From the NCBI RefSeq assembly GCF_011308835.1, contig NZ_JAAOHY010000002.1, forward strand, positions 62,001-126,000: 64,000 nt of DNA. The letters are read 5' to 3'. The DNA is from Paracoccus xiamenensis (GTDB lineage: Bacteria > Pseudomonadota > Alphaproteobacteria > Rhodobacterales > Rhodobacteraceae). The position numbers were made by a program, and so were the translations under genes. The notes beneath the pieces are model-generated. The model was given only the letters and a program-made list of their open reading frames with translations. It had not been told where the DNA came from and did no database searches. Each line of letters starts with the position of its first letter. The first letter of the stretch is position 1. Below, piece after piece: positions 27,701 through 36,595 of this stretch.

Positions 27701-30700
27701 GCGGGCATCCACATCCAGCGCGCCCTGCAAGCCCAGCCCCAGCGAGGCCAGGTCACGGACCACGATATCGGCCGTCGCATCGGTGCGATCGTCACCGATA
27801 TCGCCCTCGGCCGCGATGTTCAGCTGGTCATTGACGACATTCGCCCGCTCAACATGAATGGCGCCGGTGCTGGCCTGTTCGGCCACGATATCCAGCGTGG
27901 TCGTGCCGGTCAGTGCGGCATCGGCCTGCGCCTGTCCCAGCCGGATATTCTGGCCGGTGCCGGCGATCTCGACACGGCGGGTGCCGGCGTCATCCGTGCT
28001 GACGGTCGCCGTCGCATCCAACGTGCCCTGCCAGCCGCGCCCCAACAACGACAGATCCTGAAGCTGGGCTGCCGCCTGCCCGTCAATCGCCGTGCCCTTG
28101 ATCCGGGCCGAGGCGTTCGCCGTCATCTGCGGGTTGCGGATATCGACGGATTTCACCTCGATCGTGCCATCGGGGGCCTGTTCGGCAAGCAGCGTGATAT
28201 CGGTCTGACCCGACAGCGCGCCATCGGCATTGACCTGACCCAGCGCGATATTCTGGCCGACCGCGTCGACGCGCAGGTTGCGGGTGCCGCCCGGCCCCTC
28301 GGTCAGGATCGCATCGGTGCTAAGCGCGCCCTGCCAGTTCGCCGCCAGCGCGCCCAGTGTGCCAATCTCTGCATGGGCGTTGAGGTTGGTCCCAGAGCTC
28401 GACATCGCGCCGCTTGCCGTCGCCACGATCTGACCGTTCTCGGCCCGCGCCTCGGTGATGTTCAGCAGATCGCCCTTTTGCTGGGCGTTCACGGTCAGCC
28501 GCGTCTCTCCGCGCAGGGCATTGTCGGCCTGCGCCTGCCCGACCGACAGATCGGTGCCGGTGCCGGTTACGGTAATATTACGGGTATCGGCGTCGGTCTG
28601 GATCTGGGCGGTGGCATTCAGCAAGCCGCCGAAATTCTCGCCCAAGGCGGCCAGATCGCTGAAGTTCAGGTCAAACCGCGCATCGACGTCACTGCCGGCG
28701 ATGCTGCCGGCGCCGTCCAGCACAAGCTGCGGGTTCTTCAGTTCCAGCGCGGTCAGGTTGAAGCTGCCATCGGCCTGTTCCTGCACGGTGGCCGTCAGGT
28801 CGGACTGGCCTGCAAAGGCACCATCCAGCGCCGCAATACCCGTCTTCAGCCCCGTCGCCTGACCGTTCAGCGCCACCTGCCGCCCGCCGGGCGTGCCGGT
28901 CAGACGCGCCTGCGCGGTCAGTGCGCCTTCGAATGCGGGGTCGATATCGGCCAGCGTCGGCATGTTGAAATTGGCGGTCAGATCGACATTGTCGTCGGTC
29001 AGGTTGCCGTTCGCTGTCAAACTGATGCGCTGCGCATTGACCGCCAGTTCGCGCAGTTCGGTTCCGTCCTCGGTCCGCCCGGCCGAGATGTCGATGGTCG
29101 ATTGCCCGGCCAGCAGCCGGTCCATCCGCGGGTCGTCCACTGTCAGGTCGGTGCCGGTCACCCTGCCCTCGACATCGAAGGCACCGGTCAGCACCTGAAA
29201 ATAACCCGCCAGATCAGCCTGCGCGCGCCCGGAAAGCTGCCGTCCGGCAAGTTCCGACAGGTTCGACAGATCGTCATGCCGCGCAATCAGCTGCGCCGTC
29301 GACAGCACGATCCCCGAACTGAGCCCGTCTGCCGTCAGTTCGCCTTCAAGCCCGTAATCCTTGCCCGAAATCTGCATTCCGGTCAGCGCCAGCACCTGCC
29401 CCGGCGTGAATTCGAACGAGGTCGACCCGGAGATACTATCCCCAATCACCTTCTGCAGCCGTTCGCTGACAAGCTGGATGCCGCTGGCATCAAAGCTGAA
29501 GGTGCCGGTATCCTGTGCCAGCGCGCCGCCCTCGGTTCGGGCGATCCGGCCCTGGCCGTCCAGATCCAGCCGGTCGACGCGGGTGCCTTCGCGGTCGATC
29601 TCGGCCAGCCAGCCCTTCAGGGTCCAGTCCGGCCCCTGTGCGGTGTCCAGACCGACCGCCAGATTGCCCGACAGCACGGTGACCGGCGGATCGACAAAGG
29701 GGATCTTCACCGGCAGGGTTTCAGCCCCGGCCTGCTGTCCGAAGTCGACATTCAGATCCACCAGTTCGGGCGCATTTTGTGCGTTCACCACCAGCCGGCC
29801 GTCGATCTTCAGCGCATCGGTGTCGAGGCTGAGCGATTCAATATCCAGCCGCCCGCTGTCACCGCGCCAGCCCTTGGCGAGGATCTGGGTGCTGGTGCCG
29901 AAGAATTCGCGGTTCTGCGGCGGCAGCAGCGTCGACAGGTCGCCACCGATCTGCAGATCAAAGCTGTTGCCGTCGGTTCCGTCAGCACCCTGCGCACCAT
30001 TCAGCACCAGACTGCCGGTCACCCGGTCGACGCCATCGGTGGCCAGCTGGATCTCGCCCGAAAATTCATCCAGCGGACCAGAGCCCTTGATGGTCGCCGC
30101 CACCGCCGGGCGGCCCTCGATCCGGGCGATGCGGCTGAAAATGCCGTTCGGATCCTCGTCCAGGGTCAGATCGATATTCAGCACCCGGCTGTCATTGTCG
30201 AAGCCGCCCTTGAAGATGAAATCGCCCTTCTTGCCGTCGGTGCGGGCAATGACGACATCCGCCGTGCCTTCGCCGCCTTCCAGCGACATCGCCCCGGTGA
30301 CGGAAATTTCGGCATCCTCGCCGATCACCGGACTGCCCAGCACGACGCGCGGGGCAGAGATCTGTTCGATATTAATCCCCACCGGAAGCTCGGGCAGGTT
30401 GAAGCTGCGGGCCTCGGCGCTGGCGGCCTCAGGCTCTTCTTCCTCGGATTGGGGCAGTCGCGGGATCTCGATCAGCGCGGCGCTGAGTTCGCCGACCTGA
30501 ACGCGTCCACGCAACAGGGCCGAGCGCGTCCACTGGATCGCGCCGTCATGCAGGACCAGCCATGCGCCTTCCTCATCGGAAATGGTGATGCGTTGGAACG
30601 TCGCGCGCGAAGACAGCGCGCCTTCGAAACCGTCGATTTGCACATCGCGACCGGCACCCGACAGCCGGCTTTGCAGGAAGCGGGTCAGGAAACCCTTGTC

Positions 30701-30826
30701 GTCCTCGGCCTCCAGCGCCATTTGCGCAATCGAGGCGTCGTCCTCGGTCTCCTCCTGCGCGGGGGCGGGACCGGCAAGCGGCAGCATGATGGCCAGCGAC
30801 AGAAGAAGAAGGATACGCCGCAACAT
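24797..30826 (-). CDS. tamB: Translocation and assembly module subunit TamB, greatly extended
   Basis: A 2,009-residue AsmA/TamB-like protein; E. coli TamB is about 1,260. An N-terminal hydrophobic signal/anchor (MLRRILLLLSLAIMLPLAG) is followed by a very long beta-rich periplasmic region. The C-terminal DUF490/TamB domain occupies about residues 1,600-2,009, with LLGKRFDLFEGLIELQGS and LLFGRGLDQISPLQAAQLA. TamB bridges inner and outer membranes and, with TamA, supports outer-membrane protein assembly and probably phospholipid transport. The extra length comes from about ten tandem 100-residue units. TGATG overlap with tamA indicates translational coupling. Confidence 0.95.
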   Translation of the reverse strand: MLRRILLLLSLAIMLPLAGPAPAQEETEDDASIAQMALEAEDDKGFLTRFLQSRLSGAGRDVQIDGFEGALSSRATFQRITISDEEGAWLVLHDGAIQWTRSALLRGRVQVGELSAALIEIPRLPQSEEEEPEAASAEARSFNLPELPVGINIEQISAPRVVLGSPVIGEDAEISVTGAMSLEGGEGTADVVIARTDGKKGDFIFKGGFDNDSRVLNIDLTLDEDPNGIFSRIARIEGRPAVAATIKGSGPLDEFSGEIQLATDGVDRVTGSLVLNGAQGADGTDGNSFDLQIGGDLSTLLPPQNREFFGTSTQILAKGWRGDSGRLDIESLSLDTDALKIDGRLVVNAQNAPELVDLNVDFGQQAGAETLPVKIPFVDPPVTVLSGNLAVGLDTAQGPDWTLKGWLAEIDREGTRVDRLDLDGQGRIARTEGGALAQDTGTFSFDASGIQLVSERLQKVIGDSISGSTSFEFTPGQVLALTGMQISGKDYGLEGELTADGLSSGIVLSTAQLIARHDDLSNLSELAGRQLSGRAQADLAGYFQVLTGAFDVEGRVTGTDLTVDDPRMDRLLAGQSTIDISAGRTEDGTELRELAVNAQRISLTANGNLTDDNVDLTANFNMPTLADIDPAFEGALTAQARLTGTPGGRQVALNGQATGLKTGIAALDGAFAGQSDLTATVQEQADGSFNLTALELKNPQLVLDGAGSIAGSDVDARFDLNFSDLAALGENFGGLLNATAQIQTDADTRNITVTGTGTDLSVGQAQADNALRGETRLTVNAQQKGDLLNITEARAENGQIVATASGAMSSSGTNLNAHAEIGTLGALAANWQGALSTDAILTEGPGGTRNLRVDAVGQNIALGQVNADGALSGQTDITLLAEQAPDGTIEVKSVDIRNPQMTANASARIKGTAIDGQAAAQLQDLSLLGRGWQGTLDATATVSTDDAGTRRVEIAGTGQNIRLGQAQADAALTGTTTLDIVAEQASTGAIHVERANVVNDQLNIAAEGDIGDDRTDATADIVVRDLASLGLGLQGALDVDARFADTGDGSRRLTVTGEGDNLALGQVGLQGENGRSQIDISAVERDGTYTIEKADLLSEQNQIRASGVIAPTGTDARAELRLGDLADFGLGASGAMNADATLTDDGQGGRNFTLTGTATDLALNQAGADRALQGEARIQARGSQKGELITIEQAQIDHPQLAANASGVLGTGQTDLEATLRAGDLGFLGRGFGGALDAQVNIADGAEGRSFDVTGTAQGLQVGNAQADAALAGETRLAVQAVQDGGRFTITRMQAENPQVQVDGQGVIGGGQTNFDAQAISRDLAFLGEGYGGAVQAAVKLRDQGGLTHFDVTGTGTNISAGSAQLNSALRGDTTFVARGTRAGALIRLEEARAENGQITATASGTYGAGQTDLRAELEAASLGFVTDNLQGSLNGAAQVVDLPDGQRRITAEGSANGLGIGNPRVDGLLGGQTRFQLAAVQGPQGIVLERLDARNPQVQVLADGNPAEALNIDARLADLGVLVPGLDGPAQATGTLRQAEGRNDLDIAITAPGGTRAQVSGTLAGEATDLRLSGVSDAAVANPLLRTRSIEGPVDFDLRMQGTPGLEAISGTLNVRDARLAEPRLGLTVEDLNLAAQLDRGAIGVDIDGNVGSGGSVAVDGSIDLRSGSPVLDLTARLNRAVLRDPSLYELTADGTVSISGRAADGPLVSGTINIIEAEFRIPSTGLGGAKAIPDIIHVGDDWRAAATRARAGLEPYGSAAAQAAGLAGPAATPPANPARFDLTINAPNQIFVRGRGVDAELGGDMRLTGNARAPIPIGHLSLIRGRVDLLGKRFDLFEGLIELQGSLVPVLRLVAIHTEDDITIRIIIDGDLREPDITFESDPELPEEEVLSYLLFGRGLDQISPLQAAQLANALAVLAGRGGIGVIGNIREATGLDDLDMTIDDDGSVAVRAGKYLTRNVYTDVELDDEGQTQINLNLDVTKAMTARGSVASDGETSFGVVFEKDY
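26430..29200 (-). repeat. About ten tandem ~300-bp (100-codon) repeats inside tamB
   Basis: Equivalent points of successive units (variants of VTGTGTDLxxGxAxADxALxGxT) fall near 29163, 28866, 28565, 28265, 27965, 27662, 27362, 27065, 26768 and 26468. Spacings are 297-303 bases, averaging 299. Each unit also has a pattern like NPQxxxxAxGxI-GxxxTDxxAxxxLxDLxxLGxGxxGALxA. The units are diverged at the amino-acid level but almost invariant in length. Confidence 0.9.
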
Positions 30827-32742
30827 CAGAACGCCTGCCCCAGACCAAGATACAGTTGAACCCGGCTGGAATCGTCGTCGCTCGGGTTGATGGGGGTGGC
30901 AACGTCCAGCCGGATCGGCCCGATCGGCGTGTCATAGCGCACGCCCACGCCTGCACCGGCCTGCCACAGGGAATTACCTTGCCAGGCTGCGTCGTCCCAG
31001 ATCTTCGCCGCATCGACAAAGACCACCGCCCCGATCTTCGGCCGGACCTGATAGCGGCCCTCAAGGCTGACATTCACCACGCTTTGGCCGCCGACATAGG
31101 CCTCCTCGTCAGTTCCCTCCAGTGGGATATCGAAGCCCAGCGATTCATAGGAATGGCCGCGCACGCTGCCGCCGCCGCCTTCGAGGAACAGGTAATCGCG
31201 CTGTATATCAAGGATGTCAGGCCCGATCACGGTGCCTGCACGCCCACGGGCGGCGAAGGTCAGCTTGTCGTCCTGCAACATGCTGCGATAGATGCGCCCC
31301 TCGCCCAGAATCTGCGCGCCAGAGCCGGTATCATCCAACCCGAGAAAAGGGGTGAACCCGCCCGACAGCCAGTATCCCCTTTTGGCATTATAGCTGTCGT
31401 CGCGACGGTCCCAGGTGACCGAAGACGGCAAAGAGATGGTACTGAAGTCGATATAGCCGTTGCCGTAATTCACCCGCGAACGCTCAAACCTCAGGGCGAT
31501 ATCGGCAGTCAGTCTTTCACTGCGATAATAATTGAAGCCGAGGGCAAAGGCGGCGCTTTTTTCATAGTATTCCGGCTCGTTCTCCTCCTCCAGATCGAGA
31601 TCGAGATAGCCGGTGACATCAGGGTGCAACGTCGCCGGCCGATCCAGCCGCATCCCGAACGAATAGTCACGCACATCGGAATCGGCCTTGATATCGCTGA
31701 CCTCGGCATCGACGCGGAAGCGTTCGCCCCCGCCCAGCAGGTTGCGATGCAACCAATAGGCCGAGACCATGCCGCCATCCGTGGTCGAGAATTCAAACGC
31801 CGCCCCGATCCGGCGCGGCTTCTGTTCCACCACGGTCAGACCCACATCCATCGAATTGTCGGGATTCAGCGTCTCTGCCTCGACCAGTGTGATGGCCGAG
31901 AAAATCCCTGTACGACGCAGGCGCTTGCGCACCTGTTCCAGCTTTTCCGGGTCGAAGCTTTCTCCTTCAGGAAAGCCCGCGATCTTCAGCAGCCGCCGGG
32001 TCGACAGGCGCTGGTTCCCGGTCGTTTGCATCTTGCCGAAGGTCACCGGCGGCCCCGGATTCAGCACGATATTCGATTCCAGCATCGAGACATTGTGGTC
32101 TGCAATGATTTCCTGCGCGGCGACTTTGGCCTTGGCATGGCTGTCATCGCGCCAGTCGCTGATCGCGGTCGAAGCGGCGCGCTTGATGACCCCGGTGCCG
32201 GCGATCTGGCCGACGCCGTAAGGCTCGATCGGGCGGGTGCCGGGGGCGAGCTGGCCGATATCGGCGCGGGCATAGCGGAATTGCGGCCCCGGATCGACCG
32301 AGACAACGACACGGCCGACATAGCGCGGCGCGTCCAGCGGTGCGATTTCAGCCGCTTCGACGCCGTCCAGCGTGATGTTGATGATGGTCGAGAAATACCC
32401 CTCGTCATACATCACACCCAACACACGGGCGTAATCCCCGCGCGCGGCGGCCAGAACGTCCTGACCGGTGGCGCGATCCTCGGCCAGGGCAGCCGCCACC
32501 AGCGAGGCATTGCGCAACAGATCCGACAGTTCCTCGGGGCCGTTTACGACGACGAAATCCAACTCGACCGGCGGGCCAAGAACCTCTCCGTCTTCGGTGG
32601 TGACCGGCTTCTCGCTGCGGTCGAAAAGCCGCTTCAACCCCGCAAACGGGTTGGACGATGACGCCGATTGTGCCGCCGCCTGCACGACCACCGCGGTCGC
32701 CAGCCCCATGGCGATGATGGCAACCTTTGCGGCTTGCTTCAT
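30826..32742 (-). CDS. tamA: Outer-membrane assembly protein TamA (BamA/TamA family)
   Basis: A 638-residue Omp85-family protein. The signal peptide is MKQAAKVAIIAMGLATAVVVQAAAQ. POTRA domains follow (about residues 60-280, with ITLDGVEAAEIAPLDAPRYVG and FGKMQTTGNQRLSTRRLLKIAGFPEGE). A C-terminal beta-barrel (about 290-638) contains the Omp85 motif FLEGGGGSVRGHSYESLGFD and ends in an aromatic residue (YLGLGQAF), as required for barrel insertion. It partners TamB, encoded immediately downstream with a one-base stop/start overlap (TGATG). Confidence 0.94.
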   Translation of the reverse strand: MKQAAKVAIIAMGLATAVVVQAAAQSASSSNPFAGLKRLFDRSEKPVTTEDGEVLGPPVELDFVVVNGPEELSDLLRNASLVAAALAEDRATGQDVLAAARGDYARVLGVMYDEGYFSTIINITLDGVEAAEIAPLDAPRYVGRVVVSVDPGPQFRYARADIGQLAPGTRPIEPYGVGQIAGTGVIKRAASTAISDWRDDSHAKAKVAAQEIIADHNVSMLESNIVLNPGPPVTFGKMQTTGNQRLSTRRLLKIAGFPEGESFDPEKLEQVRKRLRRTGIFSAITLVEAETLNPDNSMDVGLTVVEQKPRRIGAAFEFSTTDGGMVSAYWLHRNLLGGGERFRVDAEVSDIKADSDVRDYSFGMRLDRPATLHPDVTGYLDLDLEEENEPEYYEKSAAFALGFNYYRSERLTADIALRFERSRVNYGNGYIDFSTISLPSSVTWDRRDDSYNAKRGYWLSGGFTPFLGLDDTGSGAQILGEGRIYRSMLQDDKLTFAARGRAGTVIGPDILDIQRDYLFLEGGGGSVRGHSYESLGFDIPLEGTDEEAYVGGQSVVNVSLEGRYQVRPKIGAVVFVDAAKIWDDAAWQGNSLWQAGAGVGVRYDTPIGPIRLDVATPINPSDDDSSRVQLYLGLGQAF

Positions 32743-32824
32743 CCCTGCCCCTCTTGCCCCTGTGAGGCGAGTTTTGCAGCATCGGGTCGGAAAATCCAGC
32801 GGGACCCGTGCCGATCAGCAAAAA

Positions 32825-33751
32825 TCAGGTAATTGCGGCCAGACAGCCCTGAAGGGCGGCCATATCGTCGCGGATCAGCAACAGTGGAGTGTTTTCGGGG
32901 ATATGCCGCATATAGGGTTCGGCCAGAAAAGCGGCCTCCAGCTGTTCGGTCCGATGCGCGAAACTGCGCGCGACCGAGCCCGCCAGATACATCCCGTTCA
33001 GCGGCATGAATCGCAGCGCCAATTCGCGCAGCAGCAGGCCGAACAGCTCGGTGAACAGGCGATAGGTTTCCTCGGCCTGCGGATCGCCCTGCATGGCGGC
33101 AGTGGAAATCGTCTCGGCCCGGTCGACCTCGACCCCGTGCATGGCGCGGTGCATCTGCGCCAGCCCGCGCCCGGCAAAGGTTTCCTCGGTCGAGAAGAAG
33201 GCCGCCATTTGCCCTGCGCCCACGCGATCAGCCAGACGCAAGGCGATATTGGCAGGCAGGCTGGTATGTCCTTCCTCGGCCTCGCGGCACAGAACCCCGC
33301 CCTGCGGCATTTGATGCACCGGGCAGACATTGAAGCCGGTGCCGGCGCCCACGACCAGCGATTGCCCGTTCAGCGCCCGATGCACCGGCGCGGCACGCAG
33401 CTGCGACAGCCCCTCGGGCGAGATCCGGTCGGTCGCATAGCCAAGAGCAGTCAGGTCATTGATAAGCCGGACATGGTCGGCATCGGTCAGGCGCGCCAGC
33501 CGATCCTCGGCGAAATCCCAGTCGCGATTTGTCAGCTCTGCCTTGCCGCCGGAAACCGGCCCGGCCACCGCCACGCAGACGGCGCTGAGGCGAGGGTTGT
33601 CCTGTTCCGTCAGATAGGTCTGCACGACCTTGTCAAAGCTGTCGTAATCGTCGCCGCGATAGCGGGTGATGGTGCTTTCCTCGATCACCCCGTTCCGCGC
33701 CAGTGCCAGCCTCGCATTGGTACCACCGACATCGGCCAAAAGCATCGCCAT
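32825..33751 (-). CDS. glk: Glucokinase
   Basis: A 308-residue ATP-dependent glucokinase of the Glk family, phosphorylating glucose to glucose-6-phosphate in the cytoplasm. Visible motifs are the N-terminal phosphate loop LLADVGGTNARLALA, VAVAGPVSGG near residue 62, TNRDWDF with LINDLTALGYA (substrate and catalytic Asp region), GAGTGFNV near residue 137 and EEGHTSL near 164. Length is normal. It is divergent from ahcY; 82 bases separate its stop from tamA, which is transcribed the same way. It is not linked to other sugar-metabolism genes here. Confidence 0.92.
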   Translation of the reverse strand: MAMLLADVGGTNARLALARNGVIEESTITRYRGDDYDSFDKVVQTYLTEQDNPRLSAVCVAVAGPVSGGKAELTNRDWDFAEDRLARLTDADHVRLINDLTALGYATDRISPEGLSQLRAAPVHRALNGQSLVVGAGTGFNVCPVHQMPQGGVLCREAEEGHTSLPANIALRLADRVGAGQMAAFFSTEETFAGRGLAQMHRAMHGVEVDRAETISTAAMQGDPQAEETYRLFTELFGLLLRELALRFMPLNGMYLAGSVARSFAHRTEQLEAAFLAEPYMRHIPENTPLLLIRDDMAALQGCLAAIT

Positions 33752-33837
33752 CGCGTTCCCCTCCCTGCTTCACCTTGCGATACGTCAGCCCGGAACGCCG
33801 TGCAAGCCGTGCCGATTCATTGAATATTATTGGTCTC

Positions 33838-33867
33838 GGTGTTATGGCCGCGATATCACCTGAAGGG
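33838..33867 (+). promoter_or_regulatory. Leader hairpin adjoining the ahcY ribosome binding site
   Basis: GGTGTTAT (33838-33845) and ATATCACC (33853-33860) pair over seven of eight positions around a seven-base loop GGCCGCG. The Shine-Dalgarno GAAGGG follows at once, and GGCC in the loop is complementary to GGCC overlapping the Shine-Dalgarno. A compact H-type pseudoknot hiding the ribosome site is conceivable. It does not match the SAM/SAH or SAH riboswitch consensus as I know them. Confidence 0.3.
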
Positions 33868-33874
33868 CCCCTCC

Positions 33875-35266
33875 ATGACCGATTACATTATCAAGGACAT
33901 TTCTTTGGCCGATTTCGGCCGGAAAGAACTGGACATCGCCGAAACCGAAATGCCGGGCCTGATGGCGCTGCGCGCCGAATATGGTGAATCCAAGCCGCTG
34001 AAAGGCGCGCGCATCGCCGGCAGCCTGCACATGACCGTGCAGACCGCGGTGCTGATCGAAACGCTGACCGCATTGGGCGCCGATGTCCGCTGGGCATCGT
34101 GCAACATCTATTCGACCCAGGACCACGCGGCGGCGGCGATCGCGGCCTCGGGCGTGCCGGTTTTTGCCATCAAGGGCGAAACGCTGACGGAATACTGGGC
34201 CTATACCGATCAGATCTTCCAGTTCGCGGAAGGCACGGCGAACATGATCCTGGACGATGGCGGCGACGCGACGCTGTACATCCTGCTGGGCGCGCGGGTC
34301 GAGGCGGGCGAAACCGCCCTGATCGACACCCCGACCAGCGAGGAAGAAGAGGCCCTGTTTGCCCAGATCAAGAAGCGTCTGGCCGCTTCGCCCGGCTGGT
34401 TCACCCAACAACGCGACGCCCTGCAAGGGGTCAGCGAAGAAACCACGACCGGTGTGCATCGCCTGTATGATCTGCACAAGAAGGGCCTGCTGCCCTTCCC
34501 GGCGATCAATGTGAACGATTCGGTCACCAAGTCGAAATTCGACAACAAGTATGGCTGCAAGGAATCGCTGGTCGACGGCATCCGCCGCGCCACCGATGTG
34601 ATGATGGCCGGCAAGGTCGCCGTGGTCTGCGGTTACGGCGATGTTGGCAAGGGCTCGGCGGCCTCGCTGCAGGGTGCCGGCGCCCGCGTCAAGGTGACAG
34701 AGGTCGATCCGATCTGCGCGCTTCAGGCCGCCATGGACGGGTTCGAGGTTGTGACTCTGGACGATGTCGCCGCCAGCGCCGACATCTTCGTCACCACCAC
34801 CGGCAACAAGGACGTGATCCGGCTGGAGCATATGCGCCAGATGAAGGACATGGCCATCGTCGGCAATATCGGCCATTTCGACAATGAAATTCAGGTCGCC
34901 GCCCTTAAGAACCACAAATGGACGAACATCAAGGATCAGGTCGACATGATCGAGATGCCCTCGGGCAATCGCATCATCCTGCTGTCGCAGGGTCGTCTGC
35001 TGAACCTCGGCAACGCCACCGGGCATCCGTCATTCGTGATGTCGGCCAGCTTCACCAATCAGGTGCTGGCCCAGATCGAGCTGTTCACCAAGGGCGATAA
35101 ATACGCCCCCGGCGTCTATATCCTGCCCAAGCATCTGGATGAAAAGGTGGCCATGCTGCACCTCGACAAGGTCGGCGCCAAGCTGACCAAGCTGTCTCAG
35201 GAACAGGCCGACTATATCGGCGTTCCGCAGGCTGGCCCCTTCAAATCCGATCATTACCGGTACTGA
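33875..35266 (+). CDS. ahcY: Adenosylhomocysteinase
   Basis: A 463-residue NAD-dependent enzyme that hydrolyses S-adenosylhomocysteine to adenosine and homocysteine, clearing the inhibitor of methyltransferases. The start is the ATG at 33875, preceded by GAAGGG; an in-frame upstream ATG lacks conserved sequence after it. Key parts: [20 protein letters not shown] near residue 50, [15 protein letters not shown] near residue 80, DDGGDAT near 130, the NAD loop [13 protein letters not shown] near 252, and the C-terminal KSDHYRY that caps the active site. metK follows after four bases, giving a SAM-cycle operon. Confidence 0.97.
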   Translation: MTDYIIKDISLADFGRKELDIAETEMPGLMALRAEYGESKPLKGARIAGSLHMTVQTAVLIETLTALGADVRWASCNIYSTQDHAAAAIAASGVPVFAIKGETLTEYWAYTDQIFQFAEGTANMILDDGGDATLYILLGARVEAGETALIDTPTSEEEEALFAQIKKRLAASPGWFTQQRDALQGVSEETTTGVHRLYDLHKKGLLPFPAINVNDSVTKSKFDNKYGCKESLVDGIRRATDVMMAGKVAVVCGYGDVGKGSAASLQGAGARVKVTEVDPICALQAAMDGFEVVTLDDVAASADIFVTTTGNKDVIRLEHMRQMKDMAIVGNIGHFDNEIQVAALKNHKWTNIKDQVDMIEMPSGNRIILLSQGRLLNLGNATGHPSFVMSASFTNQVLAQIELFTKGDKYAPGVYILPKHLDEKVAMLHLDKVGAKLTKLSQEQADYIGVPQAGPFKSDHYRY

Positions 35267-35270
35267 AAAC

Positions 35271-36458
35271 ATGAGCGAATACAACATCTTCACCTCGGAA
35301 TCCGTATCCGAGGGTCATCCCGACAAGATCGCCGACCAGATTTCGGACGCGGTTCTGGACGCCATCATCGCAGAAGACCCGCGCGCCCGCGTGGCCTGCG
35401 AAACCATGGTGAAAACCGGCGTGGCCATCATCTCGGGCGAGATCACCACCAGCGCTTGGGTCGATCTGGAATCCATCGTGCGCGGGGTCATCAACGACAT
35501 CGGCTATACGTCTTCGGACGTGGGCTTCGACGGGGCGACCTGTTCGGTCATCAACATCATCGGCAAGCAATCGCCAGAGATCAATCAGGGCGTCGACCGT
35601 GCCAGCCTGGAAGAACAGGGCGCGGGCGATCAGGGCTTGATGTTCGGTTATGCCTCGGATGAAACCGACGTGCTGATGCCGGCACCGATCACCTATGCCC
35701 ACCGACTTGTCGAACGGCAGTCGCTGGTTCGCCGAAACGGCATGCTGCCTTGGCTGCGCCCCGATGCGAAATCGCAGGTGACCTTCCGCTATGACGATAA
35801 CGGTCACCCGATCGGGGTCGACGCGGTCGTGCTGTCGACCCAGCACAGCCCCGAGATCGGCCTGAATGAGCTGCGCGAAGCCGTCACCGAAGAAATCATC
35901 AAGCCGGTGCTGCCCGCCGAATGGCTGTCCGACAAGACGAAATTCTTCATCAACCCGACCGGCAAATTCGTCATCGGCGGTCCCGTCGGCGATTGCGGGC
36001 TGACCGGGCGCAAGATCATCGTCGACAGCTATGGCGGCATGGCACGCCACGGCGGCGGCGCATTTTCGGGCAAGGACCCGTCCAAGGTGGACCGCTCTGC
36101 CGCCTATGCGGGCCGCTGGGTGGCCAAGAACATCGTCGCCGCTGGCCTTGCGAAACGCTGCGAGATCCAGGTCAGCTACGCCATCGGCGTGGCGGAGCCC
36201 ACCTCGATCAGCCTGAACACCTTCGGCACTGAAACCGTCCCGGTGGAAAAGATCATCGCCGCCGTGCGCGAGGTCTTCGACCTGCGCCCCTACGCGATCA
36301 TCCGCGAGCTGGACCTGTTGCACCCGATCTATCGGGCCACGGCCAGCTATGGCCACTTCGGCAAGGATCCTGCCGACATCACCTATGCTGGCAAAGCCCA
36401 TCGCGGCTTTACCTGGGAAGACACCTCGCGCGCCGAAACACTGAAGGCCGCCGTCTGA
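35271..36458 (+). CDS. metK: S-adenosylmethionine synthetase
   Basis: A 395-residue methionine adenosyltransferase making SAM from methionine and ATP. Conserved segments are [20 protein letters not shown] (residues 8-27), [12 protein letters not shown] (about 118), the ATP-site [20 protein letters not shown] (about 261) and [19 protein letters not shown] near the C-terminus. Length is close to the usual 384-396. It lies four bases downstream of ahcY and is probably translated from the same message, so synthesis of SAM and removal of its by-product are co-expressed. A hairpin follows the stop. Confidence 0.97.
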   Translation: MSEYNIFTSESVSEGHPDKIADQISDAVLDAIIAEDPRARVACETMVKTGVAIISGEITTSAWVDLESIVRGVINDIGYTSSDVGFDGATCSVINIIGKQSPEINQGVDRASLEEQGAGDQGLMFGYASDETDVLMPAPITYAHRLVERQSLVRRNGMLPWLRPDAKSQVTFRYDDNGHPIGVDAVVLSTQHSPEIGLNELREAVTEEIIKPVLPAEWLSDKTKFFINPTGKFVIGGPVGDCGLTGRKIIVDSYGGMARHGGGAFSGKDPSKVDRSAAYAGRWVAKNIVAAGLAKRCEIQVSYAIGVAEPTSISLNTFGTETVPVEKIIAAVREVFDLRPYAIIRELDLLHPIYRATASYGHFGKDPADITYAGKAHRGFTWEDTSRAETLKAAV

Positions 36459-36464
36459 GGCATA

Positions 36465-36489
36465 GGCCCGCCACTTTCCGCGGCGGGCC
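36465..36489 (+). terminator. Hairpin after metK
   Basis: GGCCCGCC and GGCGGGCC form a perfect 8-bp stem with a nine-base loop, starting six bases after the metK stop. The following CTTCACTCT is only partly T-rich, so termination efficiency is uncertain. Confidence 0.65.
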
Positions 36490-36550
36490 CTTCACTCTGG
36501 CCTAAATATCCATCCGGCGATGCCTCGGGTACAAGTGGCGGAAATGAAAA

Positions 36551-36574
36551 GGGGCGGCCCCGCGGGACCGCCCC
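36551..36574 (-). terminator. Rho-independent terminator after the ClpP-like gene
   Basis: GGGGCGG and CCGCCCC form a 7-bp stem around a GC-rich loop, with AAAA on the left and TTT on the right. On the minus strand it is followed by TTTT and lies about 20 bases after the ClpP-like stop. It may also terminate readthrough from metK. Confidence 0.75.
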
Positions 36575-36595
36575 TTTCTAAATCTCGAAACGGGC

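Noticed and set aside
26534..30859. 1,441-codon open frame on the plus strand opposite tamB
   Set aside because: It is a shadow of tamB produced by GC-rich codon bias and internal repeats; its translation is Arg/Gln/Gly-rich with no recognisable domain, whereas the minus strand encodes a full TamB.
33752..33874. Classical SAH or SAM/SAH riboswitch before ahcY
   Set aside because: The conserved core sequences I know for these classes are not present; only a different short hairpin is seen and reported as tentative.
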